Below, one piece after another: positions 46,793-58,140 of a stretch of DNA of 64,000 bases; the stretch's first letter is position 1, and each line of letters opens with the position of its first letter. The translations under genes and the position numbers were made by a program. The DNA is from Nannobrachium achirus (lineage: Eukaryota; Chordata; Actinopteri; Myctophiformes; Myctophidae): NCBI GenBank assembly GCA_963921795.1, contig OY997642.1, positions 62,835,909 to 62,899,908 of the forward strand, in the 5' to 3' direction. The notes under the pieces were generated by a model that saw nothing but the letters and a program-made list of their open reading frames with translations, was not told the DNA's origin and searched no databases.

Positions 46793-47369
46793 AAAAAACA
46801 GACCTTGAACGTTTGTTGACATAACGTTATTACTAGCTAACTCGTAACTACGGATTGATATCGTCGTGAAATTGAACATTTACAAGTTCACAACGGAATG
46901 AAACGTGTGAGTTTGCAGATCCATTATTTTCCATGAAAATATTTGGTGTGGAGAGGGGACAAAGTGAGATAAAGAAGAAAGTTTTCACACTGACTGATGA
47001 CAGTTCACCTGTTGCTTTAGGCCTGGCATGTAACAGCATTATATTAGCTAGCTGATATTAGATTAGCCGTTTTTAACTACAGTGGGCTAGGCTTTTGATC
47101 TTCTATATATCAGATAGTCACAGGATCTGACTTAATTCCAGTTGTCATAGACTTTCAAAAGTTTCACTTTCATAAATATCTTACAGCTTAACCTATGCTA
47201 TCAAAAGCCCTAACTCCTGAGAAGATAATAAATGTTGTCGCTCTCTCTCTCTGCTGTCATCTCTCTCTCTCCTCTCTCTTTCTCCCTCTCTCCCTCCCTC
47301 TTTCACTGGTACAAGGTCTACTAAAAGGAGATCCATGAAAAGACTAAGCTTATTTCCACAGGAAACCAT
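45778..47369. other. Gene-free interval
   Basis: No exon recognised. It contains a (CA)n tract at 46736-46788, CT-rich low-complexity DNA at 47238-47300, and at 47304-47360 a piece of the LINE tail (CACTGGTACAAGGTCTACTA) also present at 52390-52440. Confidence 0.55.
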
Positions 47370-48105
47370 TTAAAGGGATATTACACTTTCAAAAAAACTT
47401 TTAGGTCTAATCAGGCTTGTATGAACACCCTGAACAGTTTTTAATTTGCTTCATTCAGTATTTAGATATTTGATGTAAATGTTACCAGCTCCAACACGCC
47501 CAGGCCCTCTCCACATACACACCCATTGTAACTTCAAACTCCATTTTAACCATGATAGATTCATTAAAAACACACATTATTTTTTCTGGTGACTCATAAT
47601 ACCCTCCTAATACGTGAGCAGACCGTGTTTTTTCAATAACCTTTTTCTTTTATTTTTAATAATTCTTTGGGAAAATGGAAAACATTAAAGGAGCTATAGT
47701 CAACTTTTTCTTGAAAAACGGATGCTAAAATAAAAATAATGTTTCGAAAATATTTTATAAAAAAAATAAGCTTCATATATGTGTTTCAATTAAAAAATGA
47801 CCACAAAAAGCGGAAAAATAATGATAAAATAATCATTTTGGCCCTTTGTTTACATTTACGGGCCCTGTAAATGTAAACAAAGGACCAAAATGATTATTTT
47901 ATCATTATTTTTCCGCTTTTTGTGGTCATTTTTTAATTGAAACACATATATGAAGCTTATTTTTTTATAAAATATTTTCGAAACATTATTTTTATTTTAG
48001 CATCCGTTTTTCAAGAAAAAGTTGACTATAGCTCCTTTAAATACAATAATATTTTATTGAAAATAAATGAAAAAAGTTATTGAAAAAACACGGTCTGCTC
48101 ACGTA
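47370..48105. mobile_element. TTAAAGGGATA-family MITE, copy 3
   Basis: It begins TTAAAGGGATATTACACTTT and shows the family's GAACACCCTGAACAG and GTAACTTCAAACTCC blocks. The right arm begins again at about 48045 (GTTATTGAAAAAACACGGTC) and is truncated near 48105. The loop is filled by the palindrome at 47685-48040. Confidence 0.7.
47685..48040. mobile_element. 356-bp near-perfect palindrome (foldback element)
   Basis: It opens TTAAAGGAGCTATAGTCAAC and closes with the exact complement. The two arms of about 175 bp pair almost completely, with a GGCCC/GGTCC mismatch and a one-base A-run difference seen, around a centre near 47862. No coding. Confidence 0.95.
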
Positions 48106-49191
48106 GGTTTTTCAATGTCATTAAGATCACACAGACCACATAACCTATCCTCCTCAACCATTCCTACATATCTACCTGTCTCAATATGAATATAATGAAA
48201 AATAAATTACAATAATGTGCTCCTTACATTTTTTGCCCTTACATTTTTCATAGGAGAGAAAATACGGACGGAGTATTACGTCCAGCAGGGGGACGACTCT
48301 GGCGAGGATGGCTTTGGTGAATGGGAAGATGATTATGCATGTATTGTTCTTGATTGGGGTGTGTGTGTATTATAATCGGCTCACTGCAGGGACTTGCTGG
48401 GCCCCTGATTCAGCCCGGGAAAGAGTTGGAGAGGCCCTCATTGCGCGCCATTAGAGATCTCTCTCTGTGCTGCTGCTACTCAAAGATTTGTGACAAAGTG
48501 ACAAGCCAGTGGGCCAATTACATGAATTATATTTCATCGTTGTCGGGTGGAAACCTTGTATGTCCAAAACCGATTTGTTTTGTATTTATCATTTTAAAAA
48601 TGATTTAAACTAGTGAAAACAGCAGATCTACAAGCACACAACGCCTCTCACCGCGAGGAGTGTGCTTGTAGATCTGCTGTTTTCACTAGTTTTGTGCGAC
48701 GGCCTTGTACGATGAAGCAGGGCTTTCCCTCTCCAAAGTGGCGACACAAAGAGCCGTCTGCTGTCCAGAGTCAAATTTGTAAAGGCTATGCACTCCATTG
48801 AACAGCATTTATCCATTTATCATGTTTTTACGTTATTAAAACTTTTATTTTTTATTTTTTTTACCCAGAAACTTGATTTGCTTTTTGTATGTTCTTTTAG
48901 ATACTTAATCTATATTTTAATGTGCAAGTTATGGCAAATTATTACTCGTTTTTCAATGGCTTTAGGAGTACTCTTATTTTGAAGAGATCGGCCACCGGAA
49001 GCTATTCCTGCTCACTTCACAAAGAGTTGTTGTAAGCAGCAGAAGCAGCTCAACGAGACTCTACGGAGGGAACATAAATGCTGAGATATATTATAATTAT
49101 ACTCAGTCCTTTTTCTGGGTGAAACAAAGGTGAGTGTATGTTTTTATCTGCAGGGATGATGGATGTCTGCCGTGTGTCTAAATATAGTCCA
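48106..49191. other. Gene-free interval with one possible exon
   Basis: After an acceptor-like TTTTTCATAG near 48253 the plus strand is open as EYYVQQGDDSGEDGFGEWED, an acidic peptide I cannot assign. A hairpin-family copy lies at 48607-48692. The sequence at 48960-49015 (TTTAGGAGTACTCTTATTTT) resembles 33145-33230 inside the LTR element. Confidence 0.35.
48607..48692. repeat. Hairpin-family copy 1, 33-bp perfect arms
   Basis: Arms 48607-48639 and 48660-48692 are perfectly complementary and contain GCAGATCTACAAGC. The 20-base loop itself holds CCTC/GAGG. Other copies: 32981-33023, 54179-54252, 56761-56810, 58855-58924. Confidence 0.9.
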
Positions 49192-49520
49192 TATAAGAGT
49201 AGGGTGACCAGACGTCCCGTTTTACCCGGGACAGTCCCGTTTTCAAGCTGCGTGTCCCAGTGTCCCGACAAATATCTCTAAAACACTAATATGTCCCGGT
49301 TTTCAACATTCACTGCAAAATTGTCCCGGTTTTCACCAGAATTAAAATAATAGTAGCTGTTTTCAGTGGTTGCAGAGACATTTATCATGTTCTTTTCATG
49401 AAAACATGCTCACCTAACCAATCAGAAAAAAGGAACACTTTCATTGCGTGTCTGAATTCAACGCTGAGGCTGTTTGTCAATCACTCACTGCCTGTTTGCA
49501 ACCCTGCGGTGCGTGTGTAC

Positions 49521-52014
49521 TAGGGCTGTCCTCGACGCAGGATTTATCAAGTCGATTCGAGTCGCGGGGGTTAATCCGACGCGTCGACGAATCGTTTATG
49601 TAAAAAAAAAAGAAAAAAAAAAGTGGTGCTTTAAGCTTTTAAACCACGTCAACGTAATACAATAAAACAGCAATATGTTTTACCCGGGAGCAGGTTGGGT
49701 TAGCGCCCCAGCCTGTGTCTTCCGTGAGGAAGAAGCCCAACAAATCCACGGTGAGGCCTTTAGGAGGGCCATTCAACTGCAGCAGCTGAATGGAATGTTT
49801 GGATTGGGGTCTGGTGCAACGCACAGGTTCTGAACCTGGTGAGAGCAGGAGAGGACCTGGTAAGACGTAGGAGGAGCCCGGCCAGGAGTCAACCCATAGA
49901 GCCTAGTTCTTCCACGCGCCAGAATGGCTCCCCAATCCTGGCAGAGTAGTTCCGGTGCTGCACATTGAGTGACCCTGTCTTTCCCTAATAGGACTGATCG
50001 TGGATAGCTACTGGGACGTAAGTCGGGACTTGATCAACCCCGGCTGGGTCACCTGGGCGAGGGTGTATGATGTTGCGAGACCCGAAACACCCGTCGACCC
50101 CAGGCTACATCACTGATGATACGTCCCAGCTGCATCCTTGTGATGTTTTTTACACTATTAGTTCTATTTATAGTGGCTCATAGGAATAGACTATGTGACA
50201 ACCAGGAATAGTTTGGTGACCACCGGAGACTCGGTTGACGGCCGGAATTTAGACGGCACCCGGGAGCAGGTTGGGTTAGCGCCCCAGCCTGTGTCTTCCG
50301 TGAGGAAGAAGCCCAACAAATCCACGGTGAGGCCTTTAGGAGGGCCATTCAACTGCAGCAGCTGAATGGAATGTTTGGATTGGGGTCTGGTGCAACGGAC
50401 AGGTTCTGAACCTGGTGAGAGCAGGAGAGGACCTGGTAAGACGTAGGAGGAGCCCGGCCAGGAGTCAACCCATAGAGCCTAGTTCTTCCACGCGCCAGAA
50501 TGGCTCCCCAATCCTGGCAGAGTAGTTCCGGTGCTGCACATTGAGTGACCCTGTCTTTCCCTAATAGGACTGATCGTGGATAGCTACTGGGACGTAAGTC
50601 GGGACTTGATCAACCCCGGCTGGGTCACCTGGGCGAGGGTGTATGATGTTGCGAGACCCGAAACACCCGTCGACCCCAGGCTACATCACTGATGATACGT
50701 CCCAGCTGCATCCTTGTGATGTTTTTTACACTATTAGTTCTATTTATAGTGGCTCATAGGAATAGACTATGTGACAACCAGGAATAGTTTGGTGACCACC
50801 GGAGACTCGGTTGACGGCCGGAATTTAGACGGCACCCGGGAGCAGGTTGGGTTAGCGCCCCAGCCTGTGTCTTCCGTGAGGAAGAAGCCCAACAAATCCA
50901 CGGTGAGGCCTTTAGGAGGGCCATTCAACTGCAGCAGCTGAATGGAATGTTTGGATTGGGGTCTGGTGCAACGCACAGGTTCTGAACCTGGTGAGAGCAG
51001 GAGAGGACCTGGTAAGACGTAGGAGGAGCCCGGCCAGGAGTCAACCCATAGAGCCTAGTTCTTCCACGCGCCAGAATGGCTCCCCAATCCTGGCAGAGTA
51101 GTTCCGGTGCTGCACATTGAGTGACCCTGTCTTTCCCTAATAGGACTGATCGTGGATAGCTACTGGGACGTAAGTCGGGACTTGATCAACCCCGGCTGGG
51201 TCACCTGGGCGAGGGTGTATGATGTTGCGAGACCCGAAACACCCGTCGACCCCAGGCTACATCACTGATGATACGTCCCAGCTGCATCCTTGTGATGTTT
51301 TTTTTACACTTTAAGCCTTTAAAGTGAATTAGATCCATGAACTACCGTGCATATTGAGACATGATAGCGGTGGACACTGGACATTAATGACGATAAGATT
51401 GCGTCCAGCCGTGCGTAATTTGCCGTGCGTAATTGTGAATTGTGGAGCAGAGTAGAACAACGGAGGAGAGAATAATGCATCTCTTTGACAGCATGCCGTG
51501 TATTATTTCCACAAGTTGTATTTTCTCAGAGCACCGCTGCTGTATCAAAAGAGCTATGTTGCCGATCTGGTGCGAGATAATAAAAAGAAAACAGTTCGCC
51601 CGTCGCTATTCCTCAGCCTGAGTCCAACCACCACACACCCACGGCAGTGAAAGTGAAAGCGCATCGCGCTGGCTCTGCTGCTTCTTTGGCCAGCTCTCAA
51701 GTAGAATAACAACACGTCGACGCATTTCCTTTCCAAGCGGTTAACTTCAAAATAAGAGCTCCCTGTTATATGATCAAGGCAACTTTCAAGTCACGTGAAC
51801 TGATTTTATTTTTAAGTCTAGTTTACAAGTAGTAGGAAGTATGGACTCAATAAGAATTACATGACAGTCACAGTCCAGCGCTCTCATACCGCACCACAGT
51901 ATACTGGTGTGATAAAAAAATTATATATTTTTGACGGCTCGACTCAAACAATTGGCGTCGATTCCGGGGGCTTAAAACGACGCGTCGATTCGTCGATTTT
52001 TAGAGGACAGGCCC
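49521..52014. mobile_element. hAT-like element (inner), nested
   Basis: The left end TAGGGCTGTCCTCGACGCA pairs with the right end GAGGACAGGCCC, and the subterminal ACGCGTCGACGAATCG block pairs with CGATTCGTCGATTTT. The TSD is unclear. It carries the 576-bp tandem array. Confidence 0.75.
49683..51310 (+). repeat. 576-bp tandem array, about 2.8 units
   Basis: Units begin CCCGGGAGCAGGTTGGGTTA at 49683, 50259 and 50835, exactly 576 bp apart. The third is cut after GATGATACGTCCCAGCTGCA. I see one clear substitution (CGCACAGG/CGGACAGG) between units, so amplification or homogenisation is recent. The unit is GC-rich, unlike its surroundings. 5'-UTR promoter monomers of a non-LTR retrotransposon are one possibility. 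Confidence 0.95.
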
Positions 52015-52310
52015 GTGCACGAACGTTAAAGAATGGGCACGCGCGTGCGCGGTAACGTGCGCATTGCTTTTAGGGTCCCAGTTTTAGGCAACAGTGTTTT
52101 GCGTCCCGGTTTGAGTGGCTGGAAATATGGTCACCCTATATAAGAGACTGATTTCATTGTTAACAATGCTACTCACGTTAGCATGCTAGCTAGCTAGCGA
52201 ACTGTTGTTTTGTTGCCTGGTGTCTGCATTACTTAATGACGTCACAGATTTAACACACTAACGTCTGATTAGTCTGGGAAACCACTTTACATCATGTTGT
52301 AGTCCTAGAC

Positions 52311-52460
52311 TGATTGATTGATTGATTGAAGAATTTATTAGAAGTTTGCAATAGAAAAAAGTACAGTTTCATGACAGTACAAATCACTGGTACAAGGTCA
52401 ACTAAAAGGAGATCCTAGAAAGCCGAGGCTTATTTCCACAGGAACCACACTTTAAGTATC
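52311..52460 (-). repeat. LINE 3' tail, minus strand
   Basis: (GATT)n, then GAAGAATTTATTAGAAGTTT, then CACTGGTACAAGGTCAACTA and AGGCTTATTTCCACAGGAA. It shares blocks with 1685-1760 and 47304-47360. Confidence 0.5.
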
Positions 52461-52635
52461 TCATATAACATTGAAAGACAGACGGATATAACATAGTACT
52501 TTATCTAGGATAATATCAGTTTCAAAAGCATAACATCTAATACAAAGGCAGAAAACAAAGAAAAGAGGGGGGGGGGGGGGGGAGCATGGGGGCTTAGTCT
52601 ATTTACAAGTCATGGGCAGCAGCTGTGTAGACAGA

Positions 52636-53345
52636 CTACACTTTGGCCGGAACTATCAACCGGATTCAGTTTTAACCCAAAATATTCCCCTTCTGAGAGA
52701 AAGCCTGGTGTTCGTTCACAACAGCCCGTTTGGTTTCCGCCCAACGCGGAAACCACTAGAGGAAGAGGTGTCGCTATGATTTGGTTCCCTCCGTTTGTTT
52801 CCCCAATCCCTACGAGTTGGACTAAAAAAGATGCATATACCAAACAAAATTTTCAAAAGCAAAACTACTCCGCATCAAGGAGTTTATTAGGTAGGCCTTA
52901 AAAGTAGGCCTATGTCCTTGAGTGCTGGGGAATTATTTTGGGTTAAACTGTGTCCGGTGGATAGTTCCGGCCAAATTGTAGTCCTTTGAGTACTACAACA
53001 TGCCGTTTTGTGGTTTCCGCTCCAGACCGGTTACAATCCGAAAAGTGAAGTGATCCCAGACTACCTGCACCCAAGGACATAGTTTTAGGGCCTACCTAAT
53101 AAACACCTTAATGCGGCGTAGTTTTGCTTTCGAAAGAACTTGTTTGGTATGTGCATATTTTAGTCCAACTCGTAGCGACTGGCACGACTACACTAGGCTT
53201 CTCGAGCTTTTTAATAGTGATTGGGGAAACAAACGAGGGGGACTAAATCAAAGCGATGCCGCTTTGAGTGGTTTCCGCGCTTTAGGCAGAAACCAAACGG
53301 TCTGTTGTGAACGAACACCAGGCTTTCTCCCCAGAAAGACTGGTA
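52636..53345. repeat. ~700-bp imperfect inverted repeat
   Basis: Left-arm blocks AAAGCCTGGTGTTCGTTCAC, GTTTGTTTCCCCAATC, TACGAGTTGGACTAAAA and GTTTATTAGGTAGGCC recur inverted between 53090 and 53335. The arms have diverged considerably. A GATAGTTCCGGCCAAA block inside the spacer also inverts a block at 52640-52690. An old foldback transposon is likely. Confidence 0.75.
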
Positions 53346-54178
53346 GGCGAGGTTAACTTCTGATAGATTGATTGGCAGGCATATATTTGTTGATGTGTAT
53401 TATTATTGTACTTATGTTTGTATCAGTGATGTTGCTAGGTTTTCAATCCTGGGACCCACAGGTGGTCATTCAAATCTGGGTCCCAGAATCATTTTATGGG
53501 TCCCACAACGACACACACATTATGTATCAACGGTGAAAACACCACAAAGGACTTTGATTTAAACACAATTACCAAATAGATACCTGTATGTAGTTAATAA
53601 AGGACAGAAGCATTGATTTACTAGACAATCTCAATCATCTCATCGGTAAAGCCGAAACGTGCAATGAAATGACTGATAGCAGGAAGGATAGAGTTGTATA
53701 CATCCTGGGGATGCAGTGATGCTTAGTTTAATGCGTCCTTTATTAAAAATATGCGTCAGGGACGCAGGATACAGGGCTAGTGGCATCACTAGTGGCGTTT
53801 CCATAAAGCCTATTAATGCACATTTAAGGCTTATTTGCAAAAATCTTTTAATGGAAACACTTCAAAATGCTAATAAACTTTCATTATCCGCAAAAAAAAT
53901 ATCCGCTTGGAGGAGGTGGATTTTGAGGCTTTATCGAATAAACTAAATGTGCATTTGTGAATGGAAACGGGTCAGACAATAAATGCGAATAGATTATGAC
54001 GTTCTGGGTCCATATCGTCCTCCAATTTAACACTTTCCCCTGCCGCTTAACGTCCGTTAGCCAACAAAAAAAAAACGGTTGTTGTTAGACACGGAGTGAC
54101 ACGGACCATGTGTAAATTCCTCCCGTTTTCACCATCCGTGGCTAAGCCTTCCTCATCACACAGTGTTGCGTGCCAAAA

Positions 54179-54252
54179 GTGGCCGATCTACAAGCTCACA
54201 GCAGCTCGCATCCGCGTCTCCACGCCACGTTGTGAGCTTGCAGATCGGCCAC
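54179..54252. repeat. Hairpin-family copy 2
   Basis: 22-base arms (54179-54200, 54231-54252) with one mismatch. GTGGCCGATCTACAAGCTCA forms the left arm. The loop is GC-rich and unrelated to copy 1. Confidence 0.88.
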
Positions 54253-54466
54253 CTTCCAGAGGACGCTGAATCTTGCAGGATAAGCACAGTGCAGCGATGC
54301 GGTTTTCCCGGTGAACCTGAGCGCAACGGTGGGGGCGCGGGAGTGTGGGGAACACACAACACTGACTATTGCCGATGATGGAGAGGTTATGTATTGAGAG
54401 GAGCTCTTGCCAATTTTGTAAGAGACTCGTCGCCAATTGTAAGATATGTAAAAGTTATTTGGGGCC

Positions 54467-54820
54467 ATGATGATTGATAACCCCTTCTTCCCACTACCAA
54501 GAATACACTGTCATGTATACAGGGGACTCTACATAAGTAGGAATGACAGAATAGTGGATTTGATATCAAAAGATATCTCATCCAGCTTCAGGTCCTCTAT
54601 CATGCTATACAATCATTCTACTGTGAAGCCGAGCATGTTTAGTCTTTGTAATGATGATTCTGTGTTCTCTAACATTTCAGCTAACACCCCTGATGTCATT
54701 GTTGTTAATGAAACCCATAGGGAGGTGTTTATTCTCGAGCTTGGCTGTACCTTTGATTACAGCTTAGAGGAAGCTTTCTGCCATGCCAATAAGAAAGAAA
54801 ACGAAATAGGTTACCAGTAA
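54467..54820 (+). pseudogene. Restriction-like endonuclease fragment of an R2/R4-type retrotransposon
   Basis: A 117-codon frame includes RNDRIVDLISKDIS, HSTVKPSMF, and then NTPDVIVVNETHREVFILEL followed by GCTFDYSLEEAFCHANKKEN. PDxxxV...xxFILELGCxFD...EAxxxKxxE fits the PD-(D/E)xK endonuclease at the C-terminus of early-branching non-LTR retrotransposons (R2, R4, NeSL type), which cut the target DNA for target-primed reverse transcription. No RT domain or CCHC knuckle precedes it, so it is a 5'-truncated or relic copy. The TAA follows an apparent frameshift in the helix after the catalytic core. Confidence 0.65.
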
Positions 54821-55970
54821 TAAACATTAACAGTTAATGGTGACGTTAATAAGTAGTTTTAAAATGCGAAACAGCTTGGAGCGATCAAGAGCCGTCCTCC
54901 GCTCCAATTCCGCTCCTGTTGGGGCCACGAACCAGCCTCGCTGACACGCGCTTGATGACAGTGAGAGCACTCAGCTGGGCACAGTGGGCAGATAGACTGT
55001 GTTTGTGCTCCGAACAGCGAACACCCAGGGCTAAAGGCTAAATAGCCTTTCTCCTAAGCATGAGCAAAGATGGATGTCATTACAAACCCCTAAAGGATCC
55101 ATAATCCCATTTCTGGGGTTGTTACATCGATTACCACTTCAGCCCGAACGTGACGCGTTCTGATGCAGTCACCAAGTCTAATCATCGCCGTGCAACTCCG
55201 CTATACATTGAGCTTATTCGTCACAAACAGCACAGCATTTTCTCAGATTGGAAGTGTTAGCCTACGTGTTAATGCTGACATGCATCAACACATTTTCAAT
55301 GGATAAAACAGCGCATTTAACACATTTAGCTGGTTAAATGTACAGTACGTTTGATGGTTTGATGGTCCAATTGTTTGGTTTTTATTAAAGTTATTAAAAA
55401 TCGAAGGTTCGATGGTCCATTCGGAAAATCCCCCCTGAAGTTCGAATCCCTAAAACAGGGTTAGATTACAACCCTAGTAAGGGGACCCCAGATCTCGATC
55501 TGGGTGTCTCAAGTCACATAATTTCTATAGAGAATAAAAAAATAAAATGAGAACAGCCTTCACATGTGCTACTGCAACCAACATTTTATAAACACATTTG
55601 CGTGACATAATATCAAAAAGGGGAAAACATGGCCATGTTTCAACAAACGCTTGTTTCAACATACTGTAGCCTCGTAAACCAGACTCCTCCTGCCTTCTGA
55701 GAGACTGGTTTATGAGGCTGGTTTCAACATGACCAAGAGGAACAATTTCATTCTCTTTGTATAGGGACTGTCGGTTATGACATCACCGCAAGATTCGGGG
55801 CTTAACTCCGCCCACTTTGGCGGCCATTGCCATTGCTAGGTCTTGGATGCATCAAGATCAGTCTGTACTAGTTCTACTTGTTGAGCAAGCAACGATACTT
55901 TTACTTCAATTGCTCTAGGCTTTGATTGCATTTCAATAAAACCATATTTGATCAACATAACGATCAACGA
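54821..55970. other. Gene-free interval
   Basis: No exon recognised. A short hairpin, GTAAACCAGACTCC...GAGAGACTGGTTTATGAG, lies at about 55674-55725, and ACCCTAGTAAGGGGACC sits near 55480. Confidence 0.5.
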
Positions 55971-55971
55971 C

Positions 55972-56636
55972 AATAATGAGCACCAGCAGACATTCCAGTG
56001 AATATGGACACGTTTAAATTTTAATTTTTTGATGAAAATTGACCGAGTAATGGCCAGGTCAAATTGCAAGTGGTCTTGGCAGTGGCCCAATAACTGGCTA
56101 GGCACGCTATGTGGTGTAAAGTAATTAAGTATATTTACTTAAGTACTGTACACTTTTGAGTTATATGTACTTTGCCAATATTTTTACTTCTTCTCCACTA
56201 CATCTCTGATCCAAATATTGTAACATTTTAGGCGACTGTTTATAGGGAATGTTATATTATTATCCGATCTTTATTTCCAAAGCAATGGATGAATGTGATG
56301 GCTGTTCTGATCTGCTTGTGCTCTTTCTGCGCTCATGCATGGACAGATTTTAGCGTGATATATTTTTATTGGGAGACAATAATGAGCACCAGCAAATGAA
56401 AGCAGACATTCCAGTGAATATGGACACGTTTAAATTTTTATTTTTTGATGAAAATTGACCGAGTAATGGCCGAGTCAAATTGCAAGTGGTCTTGGCAGTG
56501 GCCCAATATGTGGTGTAAAGTAATTAAGTATATTTACTTAAGTACTGTACTTAAGTAGGCCTACACTTTTGAGTTATATGTACTTTGCCAATATTTTTAC
56601 TTCTTCTCCACTACATCTCTGATCCAAATATTGTAG
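55972..56636 (+). repeat. ~405-bp tandem duplication
   Basis: The block from GACAATAATGAGCACCAGCA to CTCTGATCCAAATATTGTA is present at 55972-56222 and 56379-56636. Both include GTAAAGTAATTAAGTATATT, the common fish AAGTACTGTAC-type repeat. The copies differ by small indels. Confidence 0.88.
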
Positions 56637-56760
56637 GCCTGCTTTTACTCCACTGCATTTATTTCAAAACTTTAGTTAGTAATGCTAGGCCTACTATACT
56701 TTTGATTATTATTACAAAACATCATTAACCACTTCAGCATATACATATATCTTGACCATT

Positions 56761-56810
56761 TGAAAATAGCCGATCTACAAGCTTACAATGTTAGATCCAT
56801 GCTATTTTCA
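56761..56810. repeat. Hairpin-family copy 3, internally reduced
   Basis: TGAAAATAGC at 56761-56770 pairs with GCTATTTTCA at 56801-56810. The left side continues CGATCTACAAGCTTACAA but its partner is missing, so this is a deletion derivative. Confidence 0.75.
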
Positions 56811-57176
56811 AAAGATGTTTTGATAACTTGAAAGGGACATTCTGCACAATGAGTAGGCCTACTTTTACTGTTGGTACTTTAAGTACATTTTGATACCATT
56901 ACCAATACTTTTATACTTTTACTCATGTACATTTTGAATAGGCCTACTGGACTTCGACTTGTAATAGAGTATACTTGCATTGACCAATCAGTCTTATCTA
57001 CAACCAGCGAACTGTCAATGCTGTTCTCCGGTCAGCGCTTCCTTTTATCCAAGAGTCTTACAAGAAAGATAGCAACTAAGATGGCGGGCGGAAGTGGCCG
57101 ATTTTTGCAAGGCCCCGCCCAGTCCTCACCCCCTATACTGTCAATCACAGAATCAATGCTATTGTTAATCTGTCTG

Positions 57177-57238
<62 letters not shown>

Positions 57239-57510
57239 AGAGCTGAGACAGTGCACAACATCTCCAGGGGCAATCTGGGAAATCAATGAAAGTGGAAAAA
57301 CAGTGCCCTCTCTGTTTTGCACTACATCTGTTCTTGAAAGATTATACTCCAGCGCATTCAAGCAACTCAGACTCCACGTGTGTTTCTACTAGCTGTTTAA
57401 GTGTAATTGTTGATCTTTACACATAAGTACATCACAGTATGAACAGAGAGCTTTACCCATTATATAAACATATATTACAGTAGGTGAAAATATCTCACAC
57501 AGGAGGTAAA
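56811..57510. other. Region upstream of the zinc-finger gene
   Basis: It contains the common AAGTACATTTTGATACC-type repeat (56820-56945), a (CT)n tract at 57181-57236 and an ATGGCGGGCGGAAGTG stretch near 57080 followed by GGCCCCGCCC, a possible GC box. No coding exon was recognised. The promoter of the gene starting at 57511 presumably lies here. Confidence 0.4.
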
Positions 57511-58045
57511 ATGAGTCAAATGGAGTCTGTATGGCTGAAGATAAATGAACACATGAAGTCGGTGGGAGAGGAGATATTGTGTGTTTTGGAGAAACGGAAG
57601 CATGGTGCAGATGTTTGTAGTGTGAAGCTTAATGTCAGAGTGTTAGTGTTGGAGCGCCTCAGTGCGGCTGCAGAGTTCATGTGCAACCTCTTCCAGAGAG
57701 ACATGGAGACACAAAACAAACTGCTGGACATTGACTTTGATATGGACATCCATCCTTATACTGCAGGTTGGTAAACACATGGTTACATTATATTCAACAC
57801 TGGCTGTGGTGTAGTGATAGGCAATCCCGTTCATATCAGTGAATGAATCAGTTTGTTCATGGTAATGATCTGTTCAAAAGATTTGGACGCTTTCACCGTT
57901 CATAGCGCGACCGTCCCGTGAAAAAACACTGTCGCTGGAGTGTTTTTATTAAGCCGCGACTAAAGCCTGTCCTGTGTGCCGGTGGCGATTAGGGGGAGGG
58001 GCCGGGGGTGTGACCGAATCACTCATGAACGACACATCACTACTG

Positions 58046-58140
<95 letters not shown>

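Larger units (their letters stand above)
49200..52138. mobile_element. hAT element (outer) with 8-bp target duplication
   Basis: TATAAGAG at 49192-49199 and 52139-52146 flanks termini TAGGGTGACCA and TGGTCACCCTA. Inside the ends are GTCCCGTTTTACCCGGGACA and a related CGTCCCGGTTTGAG. No transposase is visible. The body is filled by a second hAT element. Confidence 0.9.

Noticed and set aside
49683..51310. Tandem array considered as a CRISPR-like or gene-cluster structure
   Set aside because: Units are contiguous 576-bp direct repeats without spacers, in vertebrate DNA, with no conserved frame.
55435..55465. GTTCGAATCCC considered as a tRNA T-arm
   Set aside because: No acceptor-stem or anticodon-arm pairing is found at the right distances on either strand.
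57032..57361. 109-codon minus-strand frame with an Arg/Glu repeat
   Set aside because: It is made by the (CT)n tract read on the other strand.
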